Shown: positions 1-12,657, counted from the first letter of the stretch. The stretch: 64,000 nucleotides of DNA from Eutypella sp. D-1 (GCA_023313575.1 JAJTTP010000007.1:1922001-1986000); one strand, 5' to 3'. Numbers and translations: made by a program. The notes: generated by a model not told the origin, from the letters alone.

Positions 1-92
1 AGGCACCAGTTGACACGGACACCTTAGCTAAATTCTTCGGCGACCTGATGAACCGCAAACCGACTGCCGGGGGCAAGGCTACCAAGACGTAA
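1..92 (+). CDS. 3' end of a gene, possibly dynein light intermediate chain (partial)
   Basis: The first complete codon starts at base 3 and the frame runs to a TAA at 90-92, giving 29 C-terminal residues. The tail contains the hydrophobic helix LAKFFGDLMNRK followed by a Gly/Lys-rich end (GGKATKT). Cytoplasmic dynein light intermediate chains end with a similar short amphipathic helix built around Phe-Phe and Leu, followed by a basic disordered tail, so that family is my best guess. The fragment is too short to exclude other proteins. The gene body lies to the left of the window. Confidence 0.4.
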   Translation, partial: APVDTDTLAKFFGDLMNRKPTAGGKATKT

Positions 93-857
93 CTGCGAAA
101 TCAAGTTCTCATACCGTATTGGATATGCGCCAGGCCTTTGAGCTACATCAAATGTGACGTACATTGCCTGCGTTAAACCAGTCTGACATTCAGAGCCACG
201 CTATCTGGCGATGCCAAGAGCGTCGTCATTGCGACGTGGGTGTCGGGATCAATGCATATTTTGTATGGCCGGACCCCATGCACAAATTCGATTCATTTTT
301 TTCTGGGAACGGGGGTCTTCACCGACGAGACCCAGGAGACCATTCCACGTTCTGGGGGGTTCTTAGGATCGGAACGGAATTAGAGGTAGTGGGTGAGGGT
401 GATTGGGAGATGGGGGGATGGGAGATGTGGTGGATGTACGAGACGGATTTACGACTGAGCCGCCCCCTTTTACGAAATGTTCCCAACTTTCAAGACTTGA
501 TTCCCGAATGTATTATTTGCACAGCGAGCAGCAGCAGCAGCCACAGCACAAAGCACAAAGCACACTTCAATACAGCAAGCAAGCAAGCAAACAAAACCAT
601 AAGCACAGCATGACGCGCCGCCGAATTCTAACTGCCTCGCTCGAATTCTCTTAAGGAAGACGGGAGAAAGTAAGTGAAAAAAAAAAAGAAGGGGGACAAA
701 AAAAAAGGAAAAAAAGAAATACGGGAAAAGATATAAACTCCATAACCGACATTTCCCCCCCACATTGTAAGAAGTTCGCGTCCAGTGGTTTCGAGGACTT
801 GTGTTCGTAGATTAGGTTACTCTAGATACCCCCTCCTCCCTTTTTGATGATACCTCA

Positions 858-870
858 ATTTTTTTAAAAG

Positions 871-901
<31 letters not shown>

Positions 902-984
902 TTTTTTTTTTTTTTTTTTTCCTTTTTTTCTTCTTTTTTTCTTTTCTTTTCCTTTTTTTTCTCTCTTTTTTTTTTTCTTCCCCT
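858..984. repeat. T-rich homopyrimidine tract
   Basis: Runs of 18 to 24 T separated by short AAAA or C interruptions, continuing into CTTTT/TTCTTT repeats. Almost no G occurs on the plus strand. This is a low-complexity tract and not coding sequence. Confidence 0.85.
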
Positions 985-1415
985 GTAGAACGAACCGCTA
1001 TGGTAGCAGACACCCCCAATGAGAGAGCAGACGTAAAAAGGAAGAAAAAGAACAAGAAAAAAAAATGAAACAAGAGCAAGAAAAAAGATGTCACCAAGGT
1101 GACCCAGGTCAGCCCAAGGGACCCACTCATATGGGAGATATCCCCAGAAGGACCGGCCATACGTAGGTCTTAAGGAAATCATCAATTTTTGCCCATATGA
1201 ATATTATCGCTTGCTTTGATATTGTTTGAACTTCCTTTGATTATGATGGCCCGTATTGCCATCCATTGCATTACTACGTAATTATTTGAAGTCCCCGGCA
1301 GGTCCTTGCAGTCCCAGGTACTGCAACGACCTTCCACGTACTTCTCGATTCGACGTTGGAGGCCCTGGGAGCCCTTTGCCGTAGGTAAGGACTCAGACCC
1401 TCGCAACAAAAGAAC

Positions 1416-1523
1416 CAAAAAAAAAGGTGAGAAAGAAAAAAAGAAGAAAGAAAAAAAGAAAGAAAGAAAAAAAGAAGAAAGAAAAAAAGAAGAAAGAAAA
1501 AAAGAAAGAAAAAAAGAAAAGAA
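1416..1523. repeat. A/G homopurine tract (GAAA/GAAAAA repeats)
   Basis: About 108 bases made almost only of A and G, with GAAAGAAAAAAAGAAG-like units. Together with the T-rich tract about 430 bp upstream it forms a mirror-biased purine/pyrimidine pair. Confidence 0.85.
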
Positions 1524-2400
1524 GTATATGCAATCCACATTAAGTTTTTTAGCCCCGCGCCGCTGATCCCTACACCACCAACTTGCAACCGGCCCTAGCC
1601 TAACTTAAACCTCCCCCTCCCCCCTAAAACATACCTAGGTACTTATATAAGTATCTAAGTCATCGGTTCCAAAACGTGGGGCAAGTTCAAGTTCGCTAAG
1701 TAAGTTTGGGGAAGAAGAAGCAGAGAGAAAAAGAAGAGACCGACCGAACCCCGGGACTTGGAGAAGTGAGTACTTAACTTAAGGTTATTTATGCAGGGTA
1801 ACTACATAGACCTCGGGACGGAGCCGGGAAAGACGGGGGAGAGTAGAGTTTGCTTGTTTGTCATACTTGCTTGTACTAACTAAATATTTCTTTCATTTTT
1901 TTCTTCTTCTCATACAACCCCTCTTCCTCCGCAGATCCAATTCCATCTACTGATGTATATAATTCCTACCCGACGGCCGATAACCTTAGGGCTAACCAAG
2001 TAGTGGCTACATACATTGGTTCATGGTTAAGGTCTACGGTTGACTTGCACGTTTCCTACTTATATCTAAAATACCCTTCTAAGATACCTACATATACATA
2101 TCTACTTTACATATATGTAACCTTAAAGAAAGTCCGATTGCTCCGATATTTTTAAGGTTGGGCGAGACGGGATAGAGGGAAGCAGAGAGAGTGTGTCTGT
2201 GTCTGTGTGTAAGAGACGTCATATACTAGAGCTAGACTGGTATTTTTCCACTTCCCTTGACTCCGATTCTTCAAAAGGTTGGCGACCGGTTTACCCTCTC
2301 TAGCCGAAAAAGAAAATTACGATAACTTCGCTACAATACTGAACAATAAAAAAGAAAACCGGCAAGAAAGCAAAATTTACCCAAACCAGGAAAGAAACGA

Positions 2401-2431
2401 AAAAAATAAAAATAAAAATAAAAATAAAAAT
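2401..2431 (+). repeat. Hexanucleotide (AAAAAT)n repeat abutting the start codon
   Basis: Four tandem TAAAAA units (T at 2407, 2413, 2419, 2425 and 2431) run directly into the ATG at 2430, so the repeat supplies the -1 to -20 context of the start codon. Fungal start sites favour A upstream, so this context should be permissive. Confidence 0.8.
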
Positions 2432-5212
2432 GATGTCTGCGCAGTTGCAGCAGTCTGAGGCTGCTGGGAACCACAATAACCCTACGACGACGACGACGTC
2501 ATCATCGTCGACCCCGCTGTCGCAAGCCGACGCCGAAACAAAGCCGACCACCACAACCACAAGCCCGGCGCCGGCCCCGGTCACGGCCCCGACATCAGTG
2601 ACGGCAACGACGTCGACGTCCTCCTCTTTCAACGGGGGACCTACCGCTAGCGCATCATCACAGGCCACGACGACGACGACAACGACAACGACTGCATCGT
2701 TGGCGACGGGGGCGACGGCGACTGCGACATCCCTACGGAATCGCGCCGGCGATAGTCAGAGCCCCTTCGTTCGCGCGCATGCCGATACCCTTGTGTCATG
2801 GCAACTCCTGGATGATGAGGCGGTGGAGCGCGCAAAGAAGGAGAATAAACTGCTATTTATGACCATTGGATATCTCGCATCACACTGTAAGTCAAAAAAG
2901 TCTCTTAAGTAAGTATATAAAGTATATAGCTGTTGACCACTACTTGCCTCCTACCAGACTGCCATCTCGCTAGACAAGATTCCTTTTCAAACCCTAGAAT
3001 CGCATCCATCCTGAACGAGAGCTTCATCCCTATCGTTATCGATCGGGAGGAACGACCTGATATAGACAGCATATACATGAACTACAACCACTCCCTTAAC
3101 AATGGCGGTGGATGGCCCTTGAATCTCTTCCTCACCCCCGAACTGGAACCCGTGTTTGGGGGCACCTATTGGGCAGGCCCGGGCGTACAGCAGAGGTCTG
3201 AGCCCGGAGGGGCCGAGGAACCCCTCGAATTCCTCGTCATTCTCCAGAAGCTTCAGGACGTGTGGCCCACCGAGGAGGCCCGGGTACGGTCCGAAGCTAA
3301 GCAGTCGGTCATCGATCTGCGCCAGTATTCCGGCGAGGGGACTCTGAGCGGCGACGAGCCCGACGAGGTCGACCTGGACCAGATCGAAGAGGCCTACACC
3401 CGCATCGGGGGCACCTTCGACCCCATGTGCGGCGGTTTCGGCCAGGAGCCTAAGTTCCCCACCACGGCGAAACTGTCCTTCCTGCTACGGGCTCCGCGCT
3501 TCCCCGCCCAGGTCCAGGACGTCGTCGGTTCGCACGACTGCGAGTACGTCAGCAGCATGGCCCTGCACACGCTGCGGCGCATGCTGCTTAGCGGCATGCA
3601 CGACCACATTGGCGGCGGATTCCACCGGCACTCGGTCACGCGCGACTGGTCGCTCCCGACCTTCGAGAAGATGCTGACGGACAACTCCCTGCTGCTGGGC
3701 CTGTACCTCGACGCGTGGCTGCTACTCGGCGGCGCCGCCGACGGCGAGTTCGCCGACACCGTGCTCGAGATCGCCGACTACATTACCAGCAGCCCGATCC
3801 TGTCGGAGGGCGGCGGGTTCATCACGAGCGAGGCTGCCGACTCGCACCACCGCAGGGGCGACAAGGTTAAGCGCCAGGGGGCGTACTACCTGTGGACGCG
3901 GAAGGAATTCGACACGGTGATCGGGGACGAGCAGGCGAGCGAGGTGGCCGCCGCGTACTGGGACGTGCAGGAGCACGGCAACGTGGACCCGCGCCACGAC
4001 CCGACCGACGAGTTCCTCAACCAGAACGTGCTCCGCATCGTCAAGAACGAGGCCCGCCTCGCCAAGCAGTTCGGCATGGCCGAGTATTCCATCCGCAACC
4101 TCATCGACGACCTCAAGAGCCGCCTCCGCGCCCACCGCCGCCGCGAGCGCGTCCAACCCGACCTCGACACCAAGATCGTCACCGCCTACAACGGCATGGC
4201 CATCGCGACGCTGGCCCGCACCGCCGCCGCCCTGTCCCACACCGCCGACTCCGTCTCCACCTCCCACCACAATTTGACCGCCAAGGCGCGCCGCTACCTC
4301 GACGCCGCGGAGGGCGCGGCCCGGTTCGTGCGCCGCGAGCTCTGGGACGAGTCCGCCGCCGCGGGCAAGGGAACCCTGTACCGGGCGTTCTCGTACGGCC
4401 GTCGCGCCGCCGCCGTCGAGGCCTTCGCCGAGGACTACGCGTTCCTGATCGAGGGCCTGCTGGAGCTGCACGAGGCCACGGGCGGGTCGTCGTCGGACGG
4501 AACCTGGCTCGCCTGGGCCCGTCAGCTGCAGGAGCGCCAGATCGCGCTGTTCTACGACGAGCCGGCCACCACCACCACCACCACAACGACTCCGACTGCG
4601 GGGGGAACCGCGACGCCCGCGGACCTGCACGCCCGCTGCGGCGCCTTCTACTCGACGACGCGGCACGCGCCGCACACGATCCTGCGCATCAAGGACGCCA
4701 TGGACTCCGCGCAGCCGTCAGCCAACGCGGTCTCGGCCTCGAATCTTTTCCGTCTCGGCGCACTGCTGCTCTCCTCCCCCTCCCAATCCTCATCCTCGCC
4801 GTCTGCCAGCGTCGACGGCCACAGGTACACGCGCATCGCGCAGCAGAGCGTCAAGGCCTTCGGCGTCGAGATGCTCGAACACCCGCACCTCTTCCCCGGT
4901 CTGCTCTGCGGCGTCGTGCCCCTGAAGCTTGGCGGGCGCGCCTGGGTCATCGTCCGCGGAAACAACACGAATGGTGATGCGGGTGCGGGTGCGGGTGCGG
5001 GTGCGAGACAACTGGAGAGGGAGGCTCGTGCGGCGTTCTATAAGGCTCCCCGCGCTGGTCTGTTTACCCTTGCTTTCGCGGAGACGAAGCCGGGTGCTGG
5101 TGCTGGTGGTGCTGGTGCTGGGGTCTATGTCCGTGAACGGGATGGCGCGTTGAGGTCGCTCACGGAGCGCGATTTACAGGAGGTCGTGCATGGCCCCGGC
5201 AAGGCCGAGTGA
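2430..5212 (+). CDS. Thioredoxin/SPATA20 (YyaL, DUF255) family protein
   Basis: Exons 2430-2886 and 2958-5212 (71-bp intron, GTAAGT donor, CCTACCAG acceptor) give 903 aa. Splicing restores the family signature exactly: residues 146-155 read IGYLASHYCH, where the family usually has IGYSACHWCH. Next come DREERPDID, GGWPLNLFLTP and FGGTYW, which form the thioredoxin-like domain (about residues 120-270). GGFGQEPKFP, HDHIGGGFHRHS and TFEKMLTDNSLL open the alpha/alpha-barrel glycosidase-like domain (about 280-900). The first 110 residues are Thr/Ser/Ala low complexity, and (GA)n and Thr runs interrupt the C-terminal third. The biochemical role of the family is not settled; bacterial members are called YyaL and the mammalian one SPATA20. 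Oddity: the first Cys of the usual CxxC is Ser here. The start at 2430 is the first in-frame ATG; 2433 is an alternative. Confidence 0.9.
4976..5126 (+). repeat. In-frame Gly-Ala coding minisatellites
   Basis: Two in-frame repeats lie inside the SPATA20-like gene: (GCGGGT)n at about 4978-5006, encoding Ala-Gly pairs, and GGTGCT/GGTGGT units at about 5093-5126. They probably form flexible, length-variable surface loops in the C-terminal domain. Confidence 0.7.
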
Positions 5213-8147
5213 AGAAGCCGAGCTTATACAAGCTGATTCGGGGTTTCTTTCTTTCCTTCTCTGTTGTTTACTGCTCATCTCATCTCATCTCATTCCGCAT
5301 TTTTTTGCATACGCATTACGCATTACACATTACATACATAACGACTGCTTTTGATTACGGGAGTTCCGCGGGCTTGCTTCTTCGGTTATGGATTAGGTAG
5401 GTAGTAGGTATGCTACTACTGCATACTATACTATACTATACTATACTTTATGGGTCGGGCTGGCTGGCTGGCGGGACTGGGGTTTCTCCTCGATCGATGA
5501 ATAACCTACCTACCTGTCTTGTCTGGGTATGGTCTCTCTCTACATTGGTGGCGGTACCCTCTACCTCCCTGTCCCGGCCTTCTCGCTGATTCTGTTACGT
5601 TTTACGTCCTGAACGAATTATTACTTCTTTCTGGCTTGGGAATTCGGCGTTTCGATTTGGACTTCTTTTTTGGGGGGGTTGGATTGGGACCAGGGCTGGG
5701 GCTGGGTTCGGTTGCATGGATTTTTGTTTTTTGTTTTTGCATTATATCTACCTATCTACTCCGTTGTCTAAGGAAGGAGAGGAAGATTGGTTGGGGATGG
5801 AGTGGGAGGTAGGTAGACCCCGTTGCGTATATGGATGGCCCATCTCTTGTGTTCTATCTTGGCCCCTATCATATGGAGGGAAGGGGACGGGTATAAAGTA
5901 GACATTTGGTCTCACCAGGCACGTGTTTGGCGGGTTCATATAGGGTAGAATATTTATACAGACAGACTCCCAATGCACGGTACGATCTCCATGTTAGCTT
6001 TGAATCACACCTGGGTATATGTATGTGTAGCATGGGCTATTCTCGTCGCTCTCGTGCATGCGTGGATAAACCCTGGAGACACTTCGTCAGACTAGGTGCT
6101 CGTAGCCATCCATCCATCCATCCATCCATACATACATATGTATGTTAGATTATGGGACGGGTTGCTCGACGACCGCCGATTACGCGCATACGAAGTAACG
6201 CCGCGCCGCAACGACAAGACCTCAGGCATGCACGCCATGCAGTCCCGAGTTTCTCACCTCGATAGCTCGAGTCCGCCGGCCGCGGGCGCGCCGTCTTTTG
6301 GGTAGGGGATATGAGTATAACCCCCATACCCCCCTGCCTCAAGATCGGATACGCGCGCAGCGGCGTCATCAACCTGATATACTCTCGCCCGGTCAGGGAG
6401 CGAGCGCATCGTCTCTGAGCGCAGAGCAGAGTTGTGCTTTTGAGCACTGTCTGCTTGCGACTGCTGACTTCGCTGCTATTGATTAGATCCTTATTGATTT
6501 TTGTTCGGCATACAGATAAGGTCCTGGAGAATGTACGGAGCCGTCGAGCAGAAGATAAAACGTGAGTTGAGCTGGGTATGGCGAATCGACGTCACGGACG
6601 CCCCCCCGCCTTCAGTTCATGGACGAGTCCCGAATCCCAATATATGTACGCATATCGCCTGCGCCAGGAGCTCTGCTCGCGGGTGTCGTAGGTCCTGCGA
6701 TCTATGACGTGCTTAGACGGCCGCTGGGTCGCGACGATAGCAATCTAGAGGGAATGACATCATCGTCGCCGTCGTCACGTGCTCTCTCTGGCAAGCGAAC
6801 GTAACTTCCCTTGCATCGTGCGGTAGCTATGCCATTGTTGCCTTCTGATAACAGGACGGTATAGACATAGCTATGCAGATAGGGTGTTGCGATATTCTGG
6901 GCTTCATCGTCAATTAATTACCAAGACAACTTCGACACGACCCGACAGGGCGTCTGATATGCACGCCGTGGCCATCCGTCACAAAAGGGCGGGCGCTTCC
7001 CTCACGAAAAAATAAGGGCTGTCGCTAGGAAACCCCCGTATGTACACACGTACTTATATAATTATGTCATGAGCGTCGCAGATAAATCCTGAATTAACAA
7101 ACTTGCAGCGAAAAGGAGATTACGGATCGGAGCAATACAAACGATGCGCCTATGTCGAAAGGTGGAAAACGCGTTGTCATGCATCTACACGCGACATCCC
7201 CGGGCACGCGACGCAGCTGGAGTTCTAATAAATTATGGGCAACCCGGAGAATTAATTTAGCTGCCCACCAGACAGACACGACCGGTTGCTTCCAGGATTG
7301 CAGTTGCAGTTGTCGCATGCAGGAATATCGAATCACCAGTGACGAAAATCCTCATCAAACCCATCGACTTCGCACCTACCTAAAACGTACAAATCAAATG
7401 CACTATCAGTGGACCGCTAAGTGGCTCGCAGGCTCGGTGGTTGGCTAGTCGCGGGTTTGGGGGTTGAATGCAAACTAACTTGGGCAGGGGAGCCCGGGGA
7501 GCGTAATGCCTAATACCCCTGAACATTGAGCTGAATACGATGGCTACCTTGCCTTTTTCTGAGATCTTCACGACCTATTTTCCTATGTAGGGGTGTGTCA
7601 CCGCGGAGGAGCTTATCAGCCACACCCCCCGCACTGCTATAAGCCGCTCGGCACACGCCAAATCTCGTAACGATGCATCGGATTTAGGTAGACGGTGCCA
7701 GGAAGGCGGTGGCCCCGTTCACCAAAAAATGCGACCAATCCGCTCCTGCTAATGCGCTCACAACAATGCCGATCCGATGCTACCTTACGACATCGGCTTA
7801 CTCGGAAAGCTTAGCTGGGACCGCAGTGGCTACCAGGCAACTGCCAGGTCGGTATGGTGCCCGCAAAGGTGTAGCCTTCTCGCTGGGGTGCCAGTCATAA
7901 TGGATACGGATTCTACTAGGTATAGATATTTCATCCGATGTATGTTTGCATTTCATTTCGCAAACGCATCTCTGTTTTTCCTCTCCTTCTTCCCCCTTCC
8001 CCCCTCCCCCCTCCCCTTCTCCCAACCTGTTCCTCGACCGTAGGCCTGTTACTGTAGTATCCGGTTCTAAGGGATTGAGGTTCTGGAGGTATATTAGTAG
8101 CACTTCCCTAATTATAATTATCACCGAGTCTTGGCTATCATCATATC
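5213..8147. other. Intergenic region with microsatellites
   Basis: I find no gene; all frames are short and lack recognisable domains. It contains an (ACTAT)n tract at 5423-5447, a (CATC)n/(CATA)n tract at about 6106-6139, and many GGTAGGTA motifs. A C/T-rich stretch (about 7977-8030) lies about 120 bp before the next start codon and is typical of a fungal core promoter or 5' leader. Confidence 0.6.
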
Positions 8148-9898
8148 ATGCAGGTCTCACTCGCAGCCAAGCTTTTGGTGGCGGCGGCTACAGCCGTCTC
8201 GGCGGCGGCGTCGAGCGGCTCTGTGGGCTCGGCAATGGATCACATGCTTCGCTACCAAAACATGCACTTGGAGCGCCAGCAACAGGCTCAACAGCAGATC
8301 GCCGTAAAGCTACAATCTGACGAAGATGAACAAACTGCGTCAAGGTTTCTGACCGACAAAACTAAAAGTTTGTGTGCACCTGGTAAAGATCCCATGATCT
8401 GGATTCTAACCTTCCTATAGAGTTCGCGGTCGATGGCAAGTCGTTGCCGGATATCGACTTTGACCTGGGAGAGTCGTATTCCGGTCTCTTGCCTATTGGC
8501 AACTCCAACGACTCCTCGCTGTTCTTCTGGTTCTTCCCGTCCGAAGATACGGATGCGGATAAGGAAATCGTCATCTGGTTCACGGGCGGCCCCGGCTGCT
8601 CCTCCATGTCGGGGCTTTTCGAGGAAAACGGCCCAGTGACCTGGATGCCTGGATCCTACAAGCCGATCAAGAACTCATGGAGCTGGCACAAGCTCAGCAA
8701 CGTGGTCTGGGTCGACCAGCCCGTCGGCACCGGATACACCACTGGCGAGCCCACTGCGAAAGGCGAGGAGGACGTTGCGGACCAGTTCCGCAGCTTCTGG
8801 AAGAACTTCGTCGACACGTTCGAGATGCAGGGCTACTCCGTATACATCACAGGAGAGTCATACGGCGGCATGTACTGTCCCTACATCGCCAAGGGCATGC
8901 TCGACCAGAACGACACCGAGTACTTCAACGTCAGCGGCATGTTGATCTACGATGGGATCCTTAACGATGACCCCCTTGAAGCGGACGTTACCGTCCAGCC
9001 GTTCATGGAATTCTGGGACGGGATATTTCCCTTCAACGACTCGGCAAAGGAAGACTTCCGCCAGCGTCACAACGACTGCGGTTACGCGGACTACCTCGAG
9101 AAATACCTGGTGTTCCCGGCCTCGGGTCCGCAGCCTTCCGACCCCAAGAAGATGCCTGGTCTTGACGAGTCCGGCATGTACAGGCCGGAATGTTCGATGT
9201 TGAACATCGCTGTCAATAAGATTACGGACCTGAACCCGTGCTTCAACATCTACCAGGTAACCGCCGGCTGCCCTATCCCGTATGACCCGCTCGGCTTCGC
9301 GGGTGCGACTTACTATTACCCCGAGGGAGCGCCGCCGCTCTACTTCGACCGAGCAGAGGTCAAGAAAGCCCTCCATGTGAGTACAGAACCCCAATGGGCT
9401 ATGTGCAAGGATGGGGTGTTCCCAAATGGAGACAACTCGGCGCCATCGTCGCACTTCGCGATCCCCAGCGTTATTGATCGCACCAAGAACGTAATGCTGG
9501 TGCACGGTGACCTGGACATGATACTCCTGGCCAATGGTTCAATGCTAGCGATCCAAAACATGACCTGGGGCGGGGAGCTCGGGTTCCAGGAGCGACCCAG
9601 CAAGCCCATGTTCGTGCCCTACCACGATAACCCGAACCGGGGCTCCCAGGCTGGTGGTGGCGTCTACGGCACCGCGCACACCGAGCGCGGCCTCACCTGG
9701 GTCTTCGTCACCCTCAGCGGCCACATGGTCCCCGCAAACCAGCCCAGCGTTGCTTTCCGCCAACTCCAGGTCCTGCTTGGCAGAGTTGAGAACCTGCAGT
9801 CTACCGAAGCGTTCCCTGATAGCAAGGATTACCCGCAGCCCGGGGAGGGGCAGCTGGGCGAGGGAACCGCGCCGCCCACTTGGCTTGGGGGCTCCTGA
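8148..9898 (+). CDS. Secreted serine carboxypeptidase (peptidase family S10)
   Basis: Exons 8148-8367 and 8421-9898 give 565 aa. The 53-bp intron has donor GTTTGT, branch CTAAC and acceptor TATAG. An N-terminal hydrophobic stretch (MQVSLAAKLLVAAATAVSA) is a signal peptide, followed by a Gln-rich propeptide-like segment. The S10 hallmarks are all present: oxyanion loop WFTGGPGCSS (about 126-135), nucleophile Ser220 in GESYGG, Asp439 in HGDLDMILLANG and His508 in SGHMVPANQP. Several Asn-X-Ser/Thr sites (for example NDT, NVS, NMT) fit a secreted or vacuolar glycoprotein. The expected reaction is release of single C-terminal amino acids at acidic pH. It could be vacuolar rather than extracellular; it lacks an obvious GPI signal. 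Confidence 0.95.
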
Positions 9899-10429
9899 GG
9901 GGCATATCTGACGTCTCTCCCCTTGCCTTCGATGTCGGGCTAGACATAATTCGATGGCTATTGGAAGAACGGTGATCCATCGCAGTATCTCTGCATAGTT
10001 CTAATAGTAATAAATGAGACATTATTAGCAGCAGCAACACCCACGGATCATCCCGCAAAGTCTTATGCTGCAGGTTATTTGCCGCTGTTTCATTAATCCG
10101 GTCCCTTCACCCTGACTACTAAGGTATAATACTATTAGACCAATGAACTGTTACAAAAATGCCCTGGAACTATGCGTACCGATCAATAATATATAACCGG
10201 CATGTAGTTCTGGCCCTGATGCCTATCAGCATAAGGCACCATTATCCATATTCAAACTGGTACAGGGTACGAGACTGTTCCTGAGGGAGGTATAAATCTT
10301 ATCTATCGGCATCCACGATCGGATTCATGAACTACAGTTGGGAGCTGGCCACAACATCAAGGTGCACTACAACATAGCCAACGGGACTGTTTAATATACT
10401 AAATGCATCGCTGATGAATCATTGTAAGC
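9899..10429. other. Convergent 3' intergenic region
   Basis: AT-rich spacer between two genes whose 3' ends face each other. It should hold both polyadenylation regions. No further gene or repeat is seen. Confidence 0.6.
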
Positions 10430-11757
10430 TCAAGCAGGACCGTCGAGAGGCAACTCTCCCTCATCCAACAATCCCAAAGCCTGCCGTCTCGTAGGTGCGC
10501 TCGGGTCAAAGTATGGCTTCTCGGCAAGAGACGTCACACGCGTCCCGTGCCTGGGATGCTTGCCGCCGTAGTCCCAGGATGCATTGTGGATCGTGATTCT
10601 GGGTATAAGTTAGTCAACAATGCACATGGATGGCGACGGGAACCGTATCATCTCACCTGTTATCCCAAAGCGCACTCGTTCCGGGCGTCCAGCGGAACCG
10701 CACCTGGATGTCGACGTTGGATTCGTAAACGTGGTAGAGGTAGTTGAGGATGGCATCGCTCTCGCCCTTGTCGAGGCCGACGATGCGGTCCGTCATGGCG
10801 CGGTTGACCCAGAGGGCCTTCCAGCCGGTGGCCGGGTGGACCCGGACGAGCGGGTGGACGCGCTCGACGTACTTGGGACCGGCGGAAGGGTCGTCGCGGT
10901 CGAGGTAGGGGTGCGCGGACCGGTAAACGGCCAGCTTTCCATCGATGATCTTGCGGAAGTCCGGGCTCAGCTTCTCGTACGCCGAGTATCCGCTCGCCCA
11001 CAGCGTGTCCCCGCCCACCGGCGGCACCGTGTCGTTGTGCAGGTGCGTGATTCCCGCCGGCTGCAGCTCGTGCACCAGGTCTGTATGCCACCGCGATGCG
11101 CCGCCTGGGTTCCGGAAGTCCGCCGACCGTTCCGTCCGCTGCAGGTCCGGCCAGATTACCGTCACACCAAGCTCACCGGGAACCTGGGGAACTTGGGGCT
11201 GTGATATTTCGTCAGCATCCGTTAACTTCGACTTCACCCGGTGACGCCTTAAATCTCGTGTGTAAGGTCTTAAGGGAATAAACCACTGGGGGTGGGAATC
11301 GAGAGAGGCTTACGTGAATCTCAACCTTCCCGTAGTACTTCCCGAGGTCGAGCTGCTGCTGCGGCGAGATGTCTTGGTTGCGGAAGAACACAACACTACG
11401 CTCAGCGATGAGGAGCGCTAGCTCGTCCTTTTGCTGATCGGTCAGATCCTTGAGCTGAAGGCCCTCGATCTCCGTCCCGATATGCGTGGTCAGGTCCGTG
11501 ACTTTGGTCGCGGCGGACAATAATGCCGATTTGGACTTGTCAGCCCGCGCACCGGCATCGTTATGCACCCATTCCTCGCTCCGAATCTGGTACACATCTT
11601 GTAGATAGAGCGGCCGCGATGGACGGTACGGGTAACCCTTCGACAAGTCAACGCCGCCCTTCTTGAGGCGGGCGAGAGCCGACTCCGGTAGGCCTAGCGA
11701 GTCCTTCCTGGGCTCGGCATAGTCCTTGATCCTCTCATCTATTGGTGCCGGCGCCAT
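10430..11757 (-). CDS. Fe(II)/2-oxoglutarate-dependent dioxygenase, TauD/TfdA family
   Basis: Three exons (11314-11757, 11198-10657, 10598-10430) give 384 aa. Introns are 115 and 58 bp; the second has a clear CTAAC branch site. The Fe(II) facial triad is visible as HTD at about His186/Asp188 and His333 in TIHNASWDY; Arg345/Arg349 in RHGTR would bind 2-oxoglutarate. Conserved family strings include TEIEGLQLKDLTDQQKDELA, VVFFRNQDI and DTLWASGYSAYEKLSP. Relatives oxidise taurine and other sulfonates or sulfate esters to release sulfite or sulfate, or act on chlorophenoxy acids. In fungi such genes usually serve sulfur scavenging, but the substrate cannot be read from sequence. The last 55 residues lie in a short exon that an ORF scan would miss. 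Confidence 0.93.
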
Positions 11758-12657
11758 TGCTACAAGCTGTATATACTGTGATCTTGTGCTTAATCTTGTG
11801 CTTTCGCCAAGGGATTGTGGCCTGCTGTGAATTTTTGATAGTCGAAAAGAGTATATCTAGTTCTGAATATCGAGTGCTCGATGTGGCTCTTATAGGTGAC
11901 TTCCTCGTGCGATCCACGACATCTGTCGTTCGGATTTCTAATACTCGATACCTACATATATCACCATCCTACGATTTGATTGCTCGCCCTATGCAGGTTC
12001 CTCTCGCGTGATGCCTTCCGGCGTGCGCTAGGACGTGGGATATCGCGACCACGACACCCACGTAGATGCAGAAGCTCCCGCATCGGTCTTGATCCATCCA
12101 ATCACCAGCCTATCTCCCGAGACGTTATTGGCTTCATCGGAAAATACGCAACATCTGGGGAGGATGGTGCAATGGAGAAGCTGCTGATTAGGAATGAGGG
12201 GAACATGACGTGCTAGGTGTGAGGTGTGCTCCCCTCATCTCACGGCCGCGTGTGCAGCCGCCAAGATAGAAGAGATTGCTGCTATAGAGCCCATTATACA
12301 CAGGGACAGATTATATATGGCAATGTCTTATATGACTTTGATGTCCTCCTAATATCCTTCTTAATGCTGCTTTTAGTAAATAGTGTGATTATCCACTATT
12401 ATATACCTTAGTACACTAGTTAACCCAATACCAGACAGTATATTACTATCCCAGTCCGATGCTACCGTGAAATACCGTGTGAGGCCGATTTAGAACCTGA
12501 TCAGGTTCTCTTTATCAGTTTCAAAGTATGCCAGTGTGTTCGCATTGATGCCACTTTCACGTGTCCTAGCCTTATTCCCTGTGAGTAGGTGTTTTTTCCA
12601 TAGGCTTTTGAGATACACATATCGTGAAAATTGTGGGACCGATTGGCCACACACACA

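Larger units (their letters stand above)
93..2429. other. Intergenic region with long homopurine/homopyrimidine tracts
   Basis: No convincing gene is seen; the reading frames here are short, low-complexity or lysine/phenylalanine-rich translations of simple tracts. The region must contain the terminator of the upstream gene and the promoter and 5' leader of the gene starting at 2430. It holds three strongly strand-biased tracts (about 665-720 A/G, 858-984 T-rich, 1416-1523 A/G). A TACCTAGGTA-type palindrome lies near 1630. Confidence 0.6.

Noticed and set aside
3722..4977. Long antisense and alternate-frame ORFs over the SPATA20-like gene (317 and 361 codons)
   Set aside because: Products are Arg/Ala/Gly/His-rich, as expected for shadows of a GC-rich coding frame.
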